Below the pieces are notes generated by a model. It made no database searches, had not been told where the DNA came from, and was given only the letters and a program-made list of their open reading frames with translations. Of a DNA stretch of 44,284 nucleotides, positions 7,538-15,376 are shown in pieces. How positions within the stretch are numbered: position 1 is the stretch's first letter; each line of letters opens with the position of its first letter. Where the stretch lies: positions 1-44,284 of the forward strand of contig JARBAW010000118.1 of NCBI GenBank assembly GCA_029237505.1, in the 5' to 3' direction. The position numbers were made by a program, and so were the translations under genes. Source of the stretch: Nitrososphaerales archaeon (GTDB taxonomy: Archaea; Thermoproteota; Nitrososphaeria; Nitrososphaerales; Nitrososphaeraceae).

Positions 7538-8422
7538 ATGATTGAGCTGGGTTATGATTATCCATTGTATAGACCACCATCAGAGGCTAATTCAGTCATT
7601 TTTCAGGTTACATTGGGATGCTCTTTTAACAAATGTTCGTTTTGTAATATGTATAGGACCAAGGAATATTCTGAAAGGCCATGGGAAGAAATTAAGAGTG
7701 AAATAGATATTGTTTCCAAATCACTTCCACAGACGGAAAGGATTTTTCTGGCTGATGGAGATGCCATAAATCTACGCACTGAAAAACTAGTTCAAATTTT
7801 AGACTATATCAGAGAAAAATTTCCGAACATCCAGAGAATATCTAGTTATGCAATGCCTAAGAATCTTATGCAGAAGAGCCAAGAAGAGTTGACTCAACTG
7901 CACAGAAGGGGATTGAATATGTTGTATATTGGAATCGAAACCGGAAATGACTTATTACTCAAAAAGATCACAAAAGGAGCTACTTCGAAAAGTATTATTG
8001 ATGCATGTACCAGGGCAAAAAAGAGTGGTTTCATCATATCCTGTATGATAATCCTAGGAATTGGTGGGAAAAAGTATTCTGTAGACCACATAAAAGAGAC
8101 CGCCAAAGTGGTAAGTGCTGTATCGCCAGATTTTTTGGCCGCGCTAACCTTAATTATTGAAGATGGCGTTTACGACGAATTTATGAAAAAATTCGATGAA
8201 CCTTTTGAAACTTTGGATGATTCATTGATATTGAATGAGCTTGAACTATTGTTAAACGATATAAATCCTACTGCAAGTATGGTCTTTAGAGCTAACCATG
8301 CGTCTAACGTTTATTCTATTGGCGGCAATTTGCCCGAAGACAAGCAAAAAATGTTATCACTTGTAAGAAACTTAAAAGAGCATCCAGAGTTACTCAAGCC
8401 AAAGGTTCTGCGAAGATTTTGA
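7538..8422 (+). CDS. Radical SAM protein, unknown substrate
   Basis: Iron-sulfur enzyme of about 294 residues counted from the ATG at 7538. A longer start (ATG at 7517) adds a hydrophobic leader that fits the family poorly. Opening sequence YDYPLYRPPSEANSVIFQ leads to the cluster motif GCSFNKCSFCNMY, a C-x4-C-x2-C spacing rather than the classic C-x3-C-x2-C; this variant occurs in a COG1032-like subgroup. LADGD, YIGIETG and ILGIGG follow in the usual barrel order for SAM binding. There is no extra cluster-binding domain. Family members of this type are mostly uncharacterised. Nothing in the surroundings names a pathway. Confidence 0.82.
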   Translation: MIELGYDYPLYRPPSEANSVIFQVTLGCSFNKCSFCNMYRTKEYSERPWEEIKSEIDIVSKSLPQTERIFLADGDAINLRTEKLVQILDYIREKFPNIQRISSYAMPKNLMQKSQEELTQLHRRGLNMLYIGIETGNDLLLKKITKGATSKSIIDACTRAKKSGFIISCMIILGIGGKKYSVDHIKETAKVVSAVSPDFLAALTLIIEDGVYDEFMKKFDEPFETLDDSLILNELELLLNDINPTASMVFRANHASNVYSIGGNLPEDKQKMLSLVRNLKEHPELLKPKVLRRF

Positions 8423-8425
8423 ATA

Positions 8426-8653
8426 TTGCAATTTTCCGAATATTTATCTGCATCCATAGTTTTACTATACGGTAATGCAGAATGCGCAATTTACAACATC
8501 ATACTTTCATCGTTTCTTAAAGAAAGTAGAACAGGAATTACAACCGATGGCAGGAAGAATCTAGTAATTGGGACAGGACCTAAAATACCTCCGCCACCAG
8601 TTGCAGTTGAAGCGTTACCTACGCATGAACAACAAAGTATAAAACACTTATAG
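8426..8653 (+). pseudogene. Possible small frameshifted gene
   Basis: Between the radical SAM gene and the next minus-strand gene (8423-8806) there is no solid gene, but two protein-like pieces lie in different frames. ATG 8475 opens 29 residues (MQNAQFTTSYFHRFLKK...) ending at TAG 8562-8564. The other frame, open from TTG 8426 to TAG 8653, ends with a proline-rich tail (GTGPKIPPPPVAVEALP) that looks coded. Joined near 8550-8560 they would give a protein of about 58 residues, so this could be one small gene broken by a frameshift. A simple 75-residue hypothetical protein in the second frame is the alternative. No function is suggested. Confidence 0.25.
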
Positions 8654-8806
8654 AGCTTGTTTTTGAACGGAAAATTTTATGAAATTCCAAATAATACAAA
8701 CAATTTCACAATCAAGAAGATTCATGAAAAATCAATTCATCTATTAATATTTTATTCAATTAGATAAAGAAATTATCTATAAAAAATGAATAACGAAATT
8801 CAATAA

Positions 8807-9205
8807 TCAATTATTTCTTGAAGACTTTGGCGATTTGAATCCATCCTTGATTAACAACCGGTATACCTCCGGTATTCCGAGACAAAACCCGACGTGTAGG
8901 CAATCAGTCTTGTCATTGTGATATTCGCAGTGTAGTTTCTTTTTAAGATTATCAATATACACTGCAAGTGACTTCTTTCTTTCATGGTCATACAAATTTA
9001 CCATTGTCTGATCTGCGTCTTTAAATTCTAAGAACGGTCCATACTCCTTCTGTTGCTCTTGAAATTCCACGTATTTTAGAAGAATATTATTTACCCATGG
9101 AGAGAATTTTTGATTTTCAGGTCTTTTTCGATCATTGGAATACAATGCGATAAGACGTTGGCCCAGTTGCTCGCTGACGCTGATAGGTATCCAACCCTTT
9201 ACCAT
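8807..9205 (-). CDS. Small Cys/His protein, possibly DNA-binding
   Basis: A 132-residue protein of no recognised family. The N-terminal 50 residues (VSEQLGQRLIALYSN, SPWVNNILLKYVEF) have the length and helix pattern of a ribbon-helix-helix DNA-binding domain. The C-terminal part has Cys93, His96, Cys102, His104 and Cys108, which could hold a zinc ion or iron-sulfur centre. The protein at 10818-11198 has a similar outline (helical N-terminus, then C-x7-C-x-H) and may be a distant paralogue. The gene diverges from the four-gene module starting at 9322, with an AT-rich palindromic region between, so it could be that module's regulator. This is inference. Confidence 0.65.
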   Translation of the reverse strand: MVKGWIPISVSEQLGQRLIALYSNDRKRPENQKFSPWVNNILLKYVEFQEQQKEYGPFLEFKDADQTMVNLYDHERKKSLAVYIDNLKKKLHCEYHNDKTDCLHVGFCLGIPEVYRLLIKDGFKSPKSSRNN

Positions 9206-9295
9206 AAATTGCTATAACCTGCCGTAACTATTTAAGAGTTAAAAATTTAGAAATAATATAGAAAATTATAAGAAATTATAGAAATATTTATTAGA

Positions 9296-9317
9296 CTATA
9301 AGTTATAGTAACTTATA
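9296..9317. promoter_or_regulatory. Overlapping palindromes before the four-gene module
   Basis: TATAAGTTA-TAG-TAACTTATA (9297-9317) is a perfect inverted repeat with 9-base arms. It shares its left half with a second palindrome, CTATAA-G-TTATAG (9296-9308). It ends 4 bases before the ATG at 9322, so it could be a repressor site that also covers the transcription start, or a hairpin in the leader. Confidence 0.5.
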
Positions 9318-9321
9318 AAAA

Positions 9322-9510
9322 ATGAACTGGGAAAACATTAACATTACTCATGAAAGATTGAACGGTCTAAAATTACGCGTGGCGCAAACCATACCTCCCA
9401 CCACGCCCCCAAAATTATTGGATCATATTCTAAAAAAAGAAGGCGTCGGCGAGTATTCAGACGAGGAATTGCAGGAGAAACTAAACGAACTAGAGGTAGT
9501 CTCAAAATGA
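9322..9510 (+). CDS. Hypothetical protein, first gene of a coupled four-gene module
   Basis: A 62-residue acidic, mostly helical protein with a proline-rich middle (TIPPTTPPKLLDHILKK) and a C-terminal helix (SDEELQEKLNELEVVSK). I recognise no family. Its stop overlaps the next ATG in ATGA (9507-9510), which suggests translational coupling. The size and charge resemble small antitoxin or partner proteins, but nothing in the sequence proves such a role. It is preceded by the palindrome at 9296-9317. Confidence 0.6.
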   Translation: MNWENINITHERLNGLKLRVAQTIPPTTPPKLLDHILKKEGVGEYSDEELQEKLNELEVVSK

Positions 9511-9695
9511 GCAATATTCTCTGTGATACTGTAAAAGATAAGCTCTTTTATATGGTAACAGAAAGGAATCTTGGATCTGGATACCGGACATGCTCTATTA
9601 CTACTTTTGGACTAAGGTACTTGTTCCTAACGGATAGAATTGACATCATAAAGAAATTCACAATTCAATTTGGATGTGGGGTACTAGGTTATTGA
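9507..9695 (+). CDS. Hypothetical protein, second gene of the module
   Basis: A 62-residue protein, moderately basic, with a middle segment (CSITTFGLRYLFLTD) that resembles the wing and closing helix of a winged-helix fold. The whole could be a half-size winged helix. Both ends overlap neighbours by 4 bases (ATGA at 9507, TTGA at 9692), and that arrangement is the main evidence that it is translated. No family recognised. Confidence 0.5.
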   Translation: MSNILCDTVKDKLFYMVTERNLGSGYRTCSITTFGLRYLFLTDRIDIIKKFTIQFGCGVLGY

Positions 9696-9982
9696 AACAC
9701 ACATGTAAGAAAAAATGCAATTATCTTATTCTTCGCAAGGTTCCGAGGTATGAAAGCAAGGAAGGTTATTGTGTAACCTGTGAGGCAGCTTTTGACATGA
9801 ATATCATTGAAATATTTCAATACAATTGTCCCTGTTGTTGCTGTAAGATTAGAACACAGCCCACATGCAAGACAAATCGTGGCCAAAATATAAGAAAGTC
9901 TAGATATCAATCATTTTCCAGTCTGGGCATTTTACCGGTATTACAAGAAAAAAAATTACTAGGATCAATGAAGCAAAGATGA
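9692..9982 (+). CDS. Cysteine-rich zinc-ribbon-like protein, third gene of the module
   Basis: About 96 residues from a TTG at 9692; an ATG at 9674 in the same frame would give 102. The TTG is preferred because TTGA overlaps the previous stop by 4 bases, exactly like the other junctions in this module. Cysteines form a two-knuckle ribbon: C-x3-C (TCKKKC), C-x2-C (CVTC), then a run CPCCCCKI. The C-terminus is basic (RGQNIRKSRYQ). It probably binds zinc, and the positive tail would suit nucleic-acid contact. The four cysteines in a row are unusual. No pathway is evident. Confidence 0.6.
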   Translation: MKHTCKKKCNYLILRKVPRYESKEGYCVTCEAAFDMNIIEIFQYNCPCCCCKIRTQPTCKTNRGQNIRKSRYQSFSSLGILPVLQEKKLLGSMKQR

Positions 9983-10704
9983 GTAAGGAAAACTTTAGCC
10001 TAATTACATATGACAAGCGCGTGGTTCTGAAGAATAAATCTTCGCACATTGCTATATTTGATACTTTCAAAACGAAAAATAATAAATTCACCGGTGAGGC
10101 TAAACGACAAAGGGGAATTATCTGTCATTTGGTCTTGGAAAAAAACCCAGAATTGAGGACTCGTACCGCGATCGCCCATGCAATAGCAAAAAACAATGGA
10201 ATGCTGTGGCAAAACATCTACTCAGCTATTTTCAAAGATCTAAATGAAGTGTTAATACCATCTGGATTAGTAAAAGAAGGAGGACGTCTACCGCTCAGAC
10301 GAGGTCCGAAGGCCCTTCAATTGGAAGGCATTCCGTTCTACGAATTAACAGAAACAGGCGTTTTGGTTGCATCGTCCATAGAGGAGTTGGGAGATAGCAG
10401 GATGAAAATCATTAAAGATTATTTTAATAATATTGACGGCAGCACCTCGGGGGATGACCTCCTGAAAAAAACTGTTCTGTTGCTGTTACAGACAATTCCA
10501 TCATTCTTGATAAAAATCATTAATGCCTACATTCATGACTACTCTACCGATAAAATAGATAATATTCACCCTGTAACGCTAGAGAAATTAAGAACTGTAT
10601 TAAAGGACCAAATATCAATTGAAAGAGAATTAATTGAAACATATGATGCTCTCTTTGAGGACCAAAAATTACTATTGAAAGATTTTATCAAGTTTTTAAA
10701 TTGA
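9979..10704 (+). CDS. Hypothetical protein with winged-helix-like N-terminal half, fourth gene of the module
   Basis: A 241-residue protein. Residues 40-130 look like an extended winged helix: a helix (RTRTAIAHAIAKNNG), a second helix (QNIYSAIFKDLNEVLI), and a wing-like stretch rich in Arg/Gly (GGRLPLRRGPKALQLEG) leading to FYELTETG, a usual ending of a wing. The C-terminal 100 residues are helical, probably for dimerisation or partner binding. It starts within the previous stop (ATGA at 9979-9982). It may be a sequence-specific regulator or a DNA-binding subunit of whatever the module does. No family name can be given. Confidence 0.65.
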   Translation: MSKENFSLITYDKRVVLKNKSSHIAIFDTFKTKNNKFTGEAKRQRGIICHLVLEKNPELRTRTAIAHAIAKNNGMLWQNIYSAIFKDLNEVLIPSGLVKEGGRLPLRRGPKALQLEGIPFYELTETGVLVASSIEELGDSRMKIIKDYFNNIDGSTSGDDLLKKTVLLLLQTIPSFLIKIINAYIHDYSTDKIDNIHPVTLEKLRTVLKDQISIERELIETYDALFEDQKLLLKDFIKFLN

Positions 10705-10817
10705 ACAGTTTCAGATGTAGTTTCATATACGCAATGGATGCAAAATTTGTCTAAAGCGAATTTGACGCTATTATCACTAAAACTAGTAGGGTACCAAGTT
10801 CAAGTGGAAGTTAGATA

Positions 10818-11198
10818 TTACCATCTAAAATCTAAATCTTCAGCCTGCATCCATACAAATGCAGTATGATTGCAACCCGTGGATTTGTCCTGTTCGCAGA
10901 AGAGATATTTGTCATGTAATCTTACATTAAAGAATTTTTTATCAATAACATTTACCACGAGTATGAGCTCTTCATCAACACCTGCAATTTGAAGTTCTGG
11001 CCAGATTCTATTGATCATGTGATTTCTTCTCAAATGTCTGTCTAGGATGATTTCGAAATAATTTTTGGTAGTAAAGTGTTTTTCTTCAGCTTCTCTTTGT
11101 AATTCTTCATAAAGGTGTGAGTTGATGTTTATGAATTCAGCATGATGGTTTGAATTGAGGTGTATAGTCGATTTTTTGTCTAAATTATCGTTAGACAT
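10818..11198 (-). CDS. Small Cys/His protein, possible paralogue of the 8807-9205 product
   Basis: A 126-residue protein. Residues 20-65 have a ribbon-helix-helix-like outline (NSHLYEELQREAEEK, then FTTKNYFEIILDRHLRR). The C-terminal part has C-x7-C-x-H (Cys101, Cys109, His111), comparable to C-x8-C-x-H (Cys93, Cys102, His104) in the product of 8807-9205. Overall identity is low, so homology is a proposal. It is convergent with the four-gene module. A DNA-binding role is likely, but the target is unknown. Confidence 0.65.
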   Translation of the reverse strand: MSNDNLDKKSTIHLNSNHHAEFININSHLYEELQREAEEKHFTTKNYFEIILDRHLRRNHMINRIWPELQIAGVDEELILVVNVIDKKFFNVRLHDKYLFCEQDKSTGCNHTAFVWMQAEDLDFRW

Positions 11199-11281
11199 TG
11201 ATACCGTCTCTCAGGTCAGCTTTATATCTTTATCCAGTCCTAAACATCATTTTAGCTACGTTTCGGGACTTGGTAGCCAAA

Positions 11282-12553
11282 TTAGGAGGATTTGATTTCC
11301 TTCATGTCTCCCATGTATTTCCTTAATACGGTTGGGATAATTATCGTTTTATTGCTTGTTTGATAATTCTCAAGTATTGCAACCATTGTACGTTCTGTGG
11401 CGACAAGAGTGCTATTCAGTGTGTGAACCAATCGAGTTTCCTCGTTAACTTTTTCTCTATGACGTATACCTAAACGTCTTGATTGGAAATCAATACAGTT
11501 GGAACATGATCCAATTTCTCTATATTTATTTTGTCCAGGCATCCAGGCTTCTATATCATACGTCTTTGATGACACCTTACCCGTATCAGCACTACATAGC
11601 AGTACCACTCTAAACGGTATTTCCAAATTCTCGTAAAATCTTTCAGAGATACTTTGCATTCTCTCTTGTTCATCAAATGAATTTGTTGAATCTGATATTA
11701 CAAATTGTTCCACTTTTTCAAACTGGTGGACCCTGAAAATTCCCTTCATGTCTTTGCCATGAGCTCCTGCCTCTTTTCTGAAACAAGGGCTAATACTGGC
11801 ATACCTCAGCGGAAGTATTGTGGAATCTAGAATTTCATCCATATGCATTGATGCCATCGCATGTTCCGACGTACCTATCATGTATAGATCTTCATTTTCA
11901 ATTTTGTAAATCACATCTTGAAAATCATCCATGATTATCGATCCCTTTATTGCATCGTTTTTTAACATGAATGGCGGCTGAATTAATAGGTAGCCATGTT
12001 GTTCAAGAAAGTCAAGAGCATAATTTATCAATGCCTGATTCAACTTGACGAGTTCTTTTTTTAGGAAATAGAACCTGGCCCCTGCTATTTTAGCCGCTCT
12101 TTCAAGATCGATAAGTCCTAAGGAATTTGCCAGATCGACATGGTCATTTTTGGATGTTGATTTCATATAATCATCGTACGTCCTGACAACAATATTGTCA
12201 TCCTCGTTGTTTCCAGTCGGAACTGATTCATGCAACAAGTTGGGAATTGAGTATATTAATTCAGAATATCTTTTTTCTATTAGCATCCTATTAGAGTCCG
12301 TAGTTTTCATCAGCTCGCCAACATTTTTCATTTCGTCAAGTTCATTTTTGACAGATATTTGATTTTTTTTCTTGCTTGCTATGCTTTGTGATAATGTATT
12401 TTTTCTGTGCCTTAAATTCTGTGTTTCTACTATTAGGTCACGTCTTTTCACGTCAAGTTCCAGGAGCTCATCAAGTGGATAATTAATCCTTCTTCTCTCA
12501 AGCATTTCTCGTATGACTTTTGGATTTTCTTTAAGAAGCTTAGCATCAATCAT
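11282..12553 (-). CDS. serS: Seryl-tRNA synthetase
   Basis: Charges tRNA-Ser; cytoplasmic class II synthetase of 423 residues, the normal length. Residues 1-105 form the N-terminal tRNA-binding coiled coil (LDELLELDVKRRDL onward). Class II motif 2 is seen in CFRKEAGAHGKDMKGIFR, the serine-binding TxE-type loop precedes it (GTSEHAMAS), and motif 3 appears in TLVATERTMVAILENYQ. This is the common bacterial-type SerS and not the rare methanogen form. Its start overlaps the pcc1 stop by 8 bases, so it belongs to the rpsO-DHH-pcc1-serS unit. Confidence 0.96.
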   Translation of the reverse strand: MIDAKLLKENPKVIREMLERRRINYPLDELLELDVKRRDLIVETQNLRHRKNTLSQSIASKKKNQISVKNELDEMKNVGELMKTTDSNRMLIEKRYSELIYSIPNLLHESVPTGNNEDDNIVVRTYDDYMKSTSKNDHVDLANSLGLIDLERAAKIAGARFYFLKKELVKLNQALINYALDFLEQHGYLLIQPPFMLKNDAIKGSIIMDDFQDVIYKIENEDLYMIGTSEHAMASMHMDEILDSTILPLRYASISPCFRKEAGAHGKDMKGIFRVHQFEKVEQFVISDSTNSFDEQERMQSISERFYENLEIPFRVVLLCSADTGKVSSKTYDIEAWMPGQNKYREIGSCSNCIDFQSRRLGIRHREKVNEETRLVHTLNSTLVATERTMVAILENYQTSNKTIIIPTVLRKYMGDMKEIKSS

Positions 12554-12800
12554 CAGATGTCACTGCCCTAGATAACGAAATATGTTCCAGTAGTTCATCA
12601 ATCGTGTTAAGGTACGTTCCTGATCCATTCTCACATTGGATGTCAATTATTAAATATTTGTTTTCAGATCTAATATCGATCTTCAATCCATCGGGTATAC
12701 AAACATTATCGGGTTTTAATACGTTTATCAAGGTATCTATTTCCTTTTTACTATCAAATTCTATCTTCATGGTAGACTTGATATTAAATCCTTCCTTCAT
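12546..12800 (-). CDS. pcc1: KEOPS complex subunit Pcc1
   Basis: An 84-residue CTAG/Pcc1-family protein. The pattern is an opening strand (STMKIEFDSKKEID), a helix, a middle strand pair (LKIDIRSENKYLIIDIQCE) and a C-terminal helix (YLNTIDELLEHISL) with the arginine just after it. Pcc1 is the small dimerisation subunit of KEOPS, which makes threonylcarbamoyl-adenosine at position 37 of ANN-decoding tRNAs. Length is typical. It overlaps the DHH gene upstream by 4 bases and serS downstream by 8. An association of Pcc1 with S15 and RecJ-like genes is common in archaea. Confidence 0.75.
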   Translation of the reverse strand: MKEGFNIKSTMKIEFDSKKEIDTLINVLKPDNVCIPDGLKIDIRSENKYLIIDIQCENGSGTYLNTIDELLEHISLSRAVTSDD

Positions 12801-14221
12801 TTTGGAATCTTTTTTATTTGTTTGTGAATAATAGACATCAAAGAATCCTCTTGTGCAGGTGGTACAACTATTTGTCCTTCGGCATTGTTAAATGTCACCG
12901 TAATTCCGCTAACTGATTCTGATAATTCCTTTGTCATTTGTTGTACATCTATCGCTCCCTTTAGCATAAAGCTAATGAAATATTTTAAATAATTTTCATC
13001 AATCGCGGTTTTGATAATAATTATCTTGTTCATAAATTGATAATGTGAACCCAATAGTCTCGACAGATGACCAACATGATCTGACTCAATGATTCCTTCT
13101 GCATTAATGACAAGATACAAACCTTTGTCAAAAATCCTCCATTTCTCCTTAAGTATTTTTGATATTAATTTTTGGGAATTGCTGTTGAATTCTTGTACGT
13201 CCTTTTCAGCCTCGTTAAGAGAAGTCGAGCGATCTCCTAAGCAGATTGTCATACCCAGTCCTGTTTTATTGTTAAGCGCACATGAACTTAGTAATTCTGA
13301 AAATCTCCGTGCGTCATACAATTGACTGCCACGCTCTTCTGCCGGAAGCACATAAGTATGGCCTATGAGAATATTTTCCAAGTTATCAATACTGGAGTCA
13401 ATTTGAGAACTAAGGTGGGTCTTGATAGTCTCCAATATTAGAAACTTTTCTTCCTGATTAATATCACTAATTGTCTTTAAGCGTCCATCTTTTTTTAGAT
13501 CAATGTTTGTCTTTCTGAGAAGGTCAAGACATTTCTTGCTATTTGATGTTAGTCCATACAAGTATGGAACATAAGTATTTGCTATGGATTCATGAATAGG
13601 GAGGAATTCATTAAAAGACAACAATAGATCAATATCTGTTTGTATAAGACCATCTTTTTTTGAATCTTGTAGTATTTCGTTATTGAGACCAACAAGTGAT
13701 CTTTTATCCCCGATGTCCTGATACTCTCCTAGCGCAGAAACTACTGCAAGTGGAGATAAATCTGAAAACCTTTTGTCTATGTTTTTCACTAATAGATATG
13801 TAATACCGCCTGAGCTAATTTCCGTGTCACCATCAATATCATATTTCCAAGGATTTAGAATCGCGTTATTATCATCTATCGCTATTTCAGTAATACTAAT
13901 TTTTTTATGATCTAAAGTCGCCCAGTTCTTCGTGAAAAGTCTATTAAAAAGCTCTGACAGTCCTGAGCCCATATCAGTAAAAAAATAGAAATCATGACCC
14001 TCCTTCTTCAGATCAGTAAAAATCTCTTCATCAAATCTTGTTAAAAAGCGAGCCGTTCCCTTACCGCCAAGTTTCCAAATAGCTTTTATGAGTAAGCTAG
14101 CGGATATAATGCCATCGCAGGATGGATTGGATACAATTAAAATATCCTTTCTATCATCGACTAAATTCTTTGTCTTCTCGCTGATTGAATTTACATTATC
14201 ATGAAATTCGCTATAACCCAT
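12797..14221 (-). CDS. DHH-family RecJ/Cdc45-like protein, catalytic motifs degraded
   Basis: A 474-residue protein of the archaeal RecJ/Cdc45 group that works with GINS and MCM at replication forks. The order DHH domain (1-about 200) then DHHA1 domain (C-terminal 150 residues) is as expected. Motif I reads SNPSCDG (residues 31-37) where nucleases have HxDxDG, so two metal ligands are lost (Asn32 and Ser34) and only Asp36 remains. Motif III reads DHK (104-106) instead of DHH. The SSGG stretch (136-139) is kept. Loss of ligands suggests a structural Cdc45-like role instead of exonuclease activity, as argued for crenarchaeal homologues. It lies 8 bases after rpsO on the same strand and overlaps pcc1. 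Confidence 0.85.
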   Translation of the reverse strand: MGYSEFHDNVNSISEKTKNLVDDRKDILIVSNPSCDGIISASLLIKAIWKLGGKGTARFLTRFDEEIFTDLKKEGHDFYFFTDMGSGLSELFNRLFTKNWATLDHKKISITEIAIDDNNAILNPWKYDIDGDTEISSGGITYLLVKNIDKRFSDLSPLAVVSALGEYQDIGDKRSLVGLNNEILQDSKKDGLIQTDIDLLLSFNEFLPIHESIANTYVPYLYGLTSNSKKCLDLLRKTNIDLKKDGRLKTISDINQEEKFLILETIKTHLSSQIDSSIDNLENILIGHTYVLPAEERGSQLYDARRFSELLSSCALNNKTGLGMTICLGDRSTSLNEAEKDVQEFNSNSQKLISKILKEKWRIFDKGLYLVINAEGIIESDHVGHLSRLLGSHYQFMNKIIIIKTAIDENYLKYFISFMLKGAIDVQQMTKELSESVSGITVTFNNAEGQIVVPPAQEDSLMSIIHKQIKKIPK

Positions 14222-14229
14222 TTAATTCA

Positions 14230-14676
14230 TTATTCAAGTCTAGCGATAACGGCTGCGTATTTCCAAGTTAGTGGAATTTTTCCCTTCTTTTTGTAATACT
14301 TTGAAAGTCTGTGAATTTTTGCTTCTATTAACTCGAGTGATCGAATATTCCTCTTATCAGTATTATGGACTTTAAGATGTTTTTGCAAAGCTAGTGCCTT
14401 TTGAACTAGTTGGTTTAGATCTTCTGGCATTTCTGGTGTGGAATTATTTTCTTCAAGAAGCTGGTTTATTCCCTTTCCTAAAATGGGTTTTATCAGTGGA
14501 ACACCATACTGGTCCCTCATTCTTACACCAATTTCACTAGGGCTCAGACCATCCTTTGAGAGTTGAACTATGATCGTAGACAATTCAGACTTTTCATTTA
14601 TCCAAGATGGAGTACTATATGAAATGGGGCGCGTTGAATGCGATTTACCATGGGTATGAGCATGAATTCGAGCCAT
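14230..14676 (-). CDS. rpsO: 30S ribosomal protein S15 (archaeal)
   Basis: Ribosomal protein of 148 residues, the normal archaeal/eukaryotic length (bacterial S15 is about 89). N-terminal MARIHAHTHGKSHSTRP is the archaeal extension. The core has the helix SPSEIGVRMRDQYGVP and the 16S rRNA-binding C-terminal helices including HRLSKYYKKKGKIP. It is the first gene of the minus-strand unit rpsO, RecJ/Cdc45-like gene, pcc1, serS, so translation and replication genes share a transcript. Expression should be high. It diverges from the small membrane protein at 14831. Confidence 0.95.
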   Translation of the reverse strand: MARIHAHTHGKSHSTRPISYSTPSWINEKSELSTIIVQLSKDGLSPSEIGVRMRDQYGVPLIKPILGKGINQLLEENNSTPEMPEDLNQLVQKALALQKHLKVHNTDKRNIRSLELIEAKIHRLSKYYKKKGKIPLTWKYAAVIARLE

Positions 14677-14797
14677 TTAACTACGAATCAATAACGAGCA
14701 TCTTAAATGTTACTTATGATACCTAAACTAGAATTTCCTAACATCAATAATGGAAACTCTTCAATTCTTGGCGTAAAATTTTTTTATACCAATAAGG

Positions 14798-14805
14798 TTA
14801 TATAA
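14798..14805 (+). promoter_or_regulatory. TATA box for a leaderless transcript
   Basis: TTATATAA lies 26-33 bases before the ATG at 14831, the archaeal spacing from TATA to transcription start, so the mRNA would start at or within a few bases of the ATG. A second TTTTTTATA at 14780-14788 is the alternative and would give a leader of about 20 bases. Confidence 0.55.
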
Positions 14806-14830
14806 TTGGATTCAAAATTACAAATTTAGT

Positions 14831-15148
14831 ATGAACTCACTTACCGTCGTTACAATAGCAACAATCCTAGTTGCAATGGGACCTTTAGCATTAACCTTGT
14901 ATCAAACAGCGAGTGCACAATATACAACTGGTCAGGATACGGGCCTTAGTGTAGAGGAACAGCTACGTCTAGCTAAAGAGAAAGTTGCCAATGCTCAACA
15001 AGCTGGTGCATATGGATCTGGTACTGCATTCTTTGGAAAGAACATCGGCGACGCTGCAATATACACAGGCGCAATAGTTGCAATATTTGGAGCTGTAGCT
15101 GCTGCATTCATTGTGATGAGCAGAGGTAAAAAATCCGTAAGCGCTTAG
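14831..15148 (+). CDS. Small membrane protein, candidate ammonia monooxygenase accessory subunit (AmoY/AmoZ-type)
   Basis: A 105-residue protein with a signal peptide or first helix (residues 3-30, cleavage likely after SAQ), an extracytoplasmic amphipathic segment (GLSVEEQLRLAKEKVANAQQ) and a C-terminal membrane helix (about 75-97) ended by basic RGKKSVSA. The gene has a strong TATA box placed for a leaderless mRNA and a hairpin plus T-tract after the stop, which suggests high expression. A second small membrane gene follows with the same promoter design. From memory, AOA monooxygenase has two newly described small subunits, AmoY and AmoZ, encoded by neighbouring genes outside amoABXC. Size, topology, pairing and promoter strength fit. 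I cannot confirm the match by sequence, so no symbol is given. A conserved thaumarchaeal membrane protein of other function is the alternative. Confidence 0.5.
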   Translation: MNSLTVVTIATILVAMGPLALTLYQTASAQYTTGQDTGLSVEEQLRLAKEKVANAQQAGAYGSGTAFFGKNIGDAAIYTGAIVAIFGAVAAAFIVMSRGKKSVSA

Positions 15149-15180
15149 CGCTACTTTACTACTATTTTTTTATTTCTTAT
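15140..15180 (+). terminator. Hairpin plus T-tract terminator
   Basis: AGCGC-TTA-GCGCT (15140-15152) overlaps the stop codon of the upstream gene. It is followed by a T-rich run with seven Ts at about 15164-15171. Archaeal RNA polymerase stops at T-tracts, so this should end the 14831 transcript. Confidence 0.55.
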
Positions 15181-15344
15181 TCAACGATTATCCAGCGTAC
15201 GTGTCTTTACATTTCTATATTTCTATAATAATCTCAATAGACGAAACATCAACTTTGTGAAGGGTTTGGTATCTTTTCGATTTTCGTATTGTTGTTTATT
15301 CAAGAATTGCTTTTTGCCTCAGTTTCTACCGTCTCACCAAAATG

Positions 15345-15350
15345 TATATA
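15345..15350 (+). promoter_or_regulatory. TATA box for a leaderless transcript
   Basis: TATATA within ATGTATATATC sits 27-32 bases before the ATG at 15377. This predicts an mRNA beginning at the start codon, the same arrangement as at 14798. Confidence 0.5.
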
Positions 15351-15376
15351 TCATAGAATTAATTTGCTAATAGATA

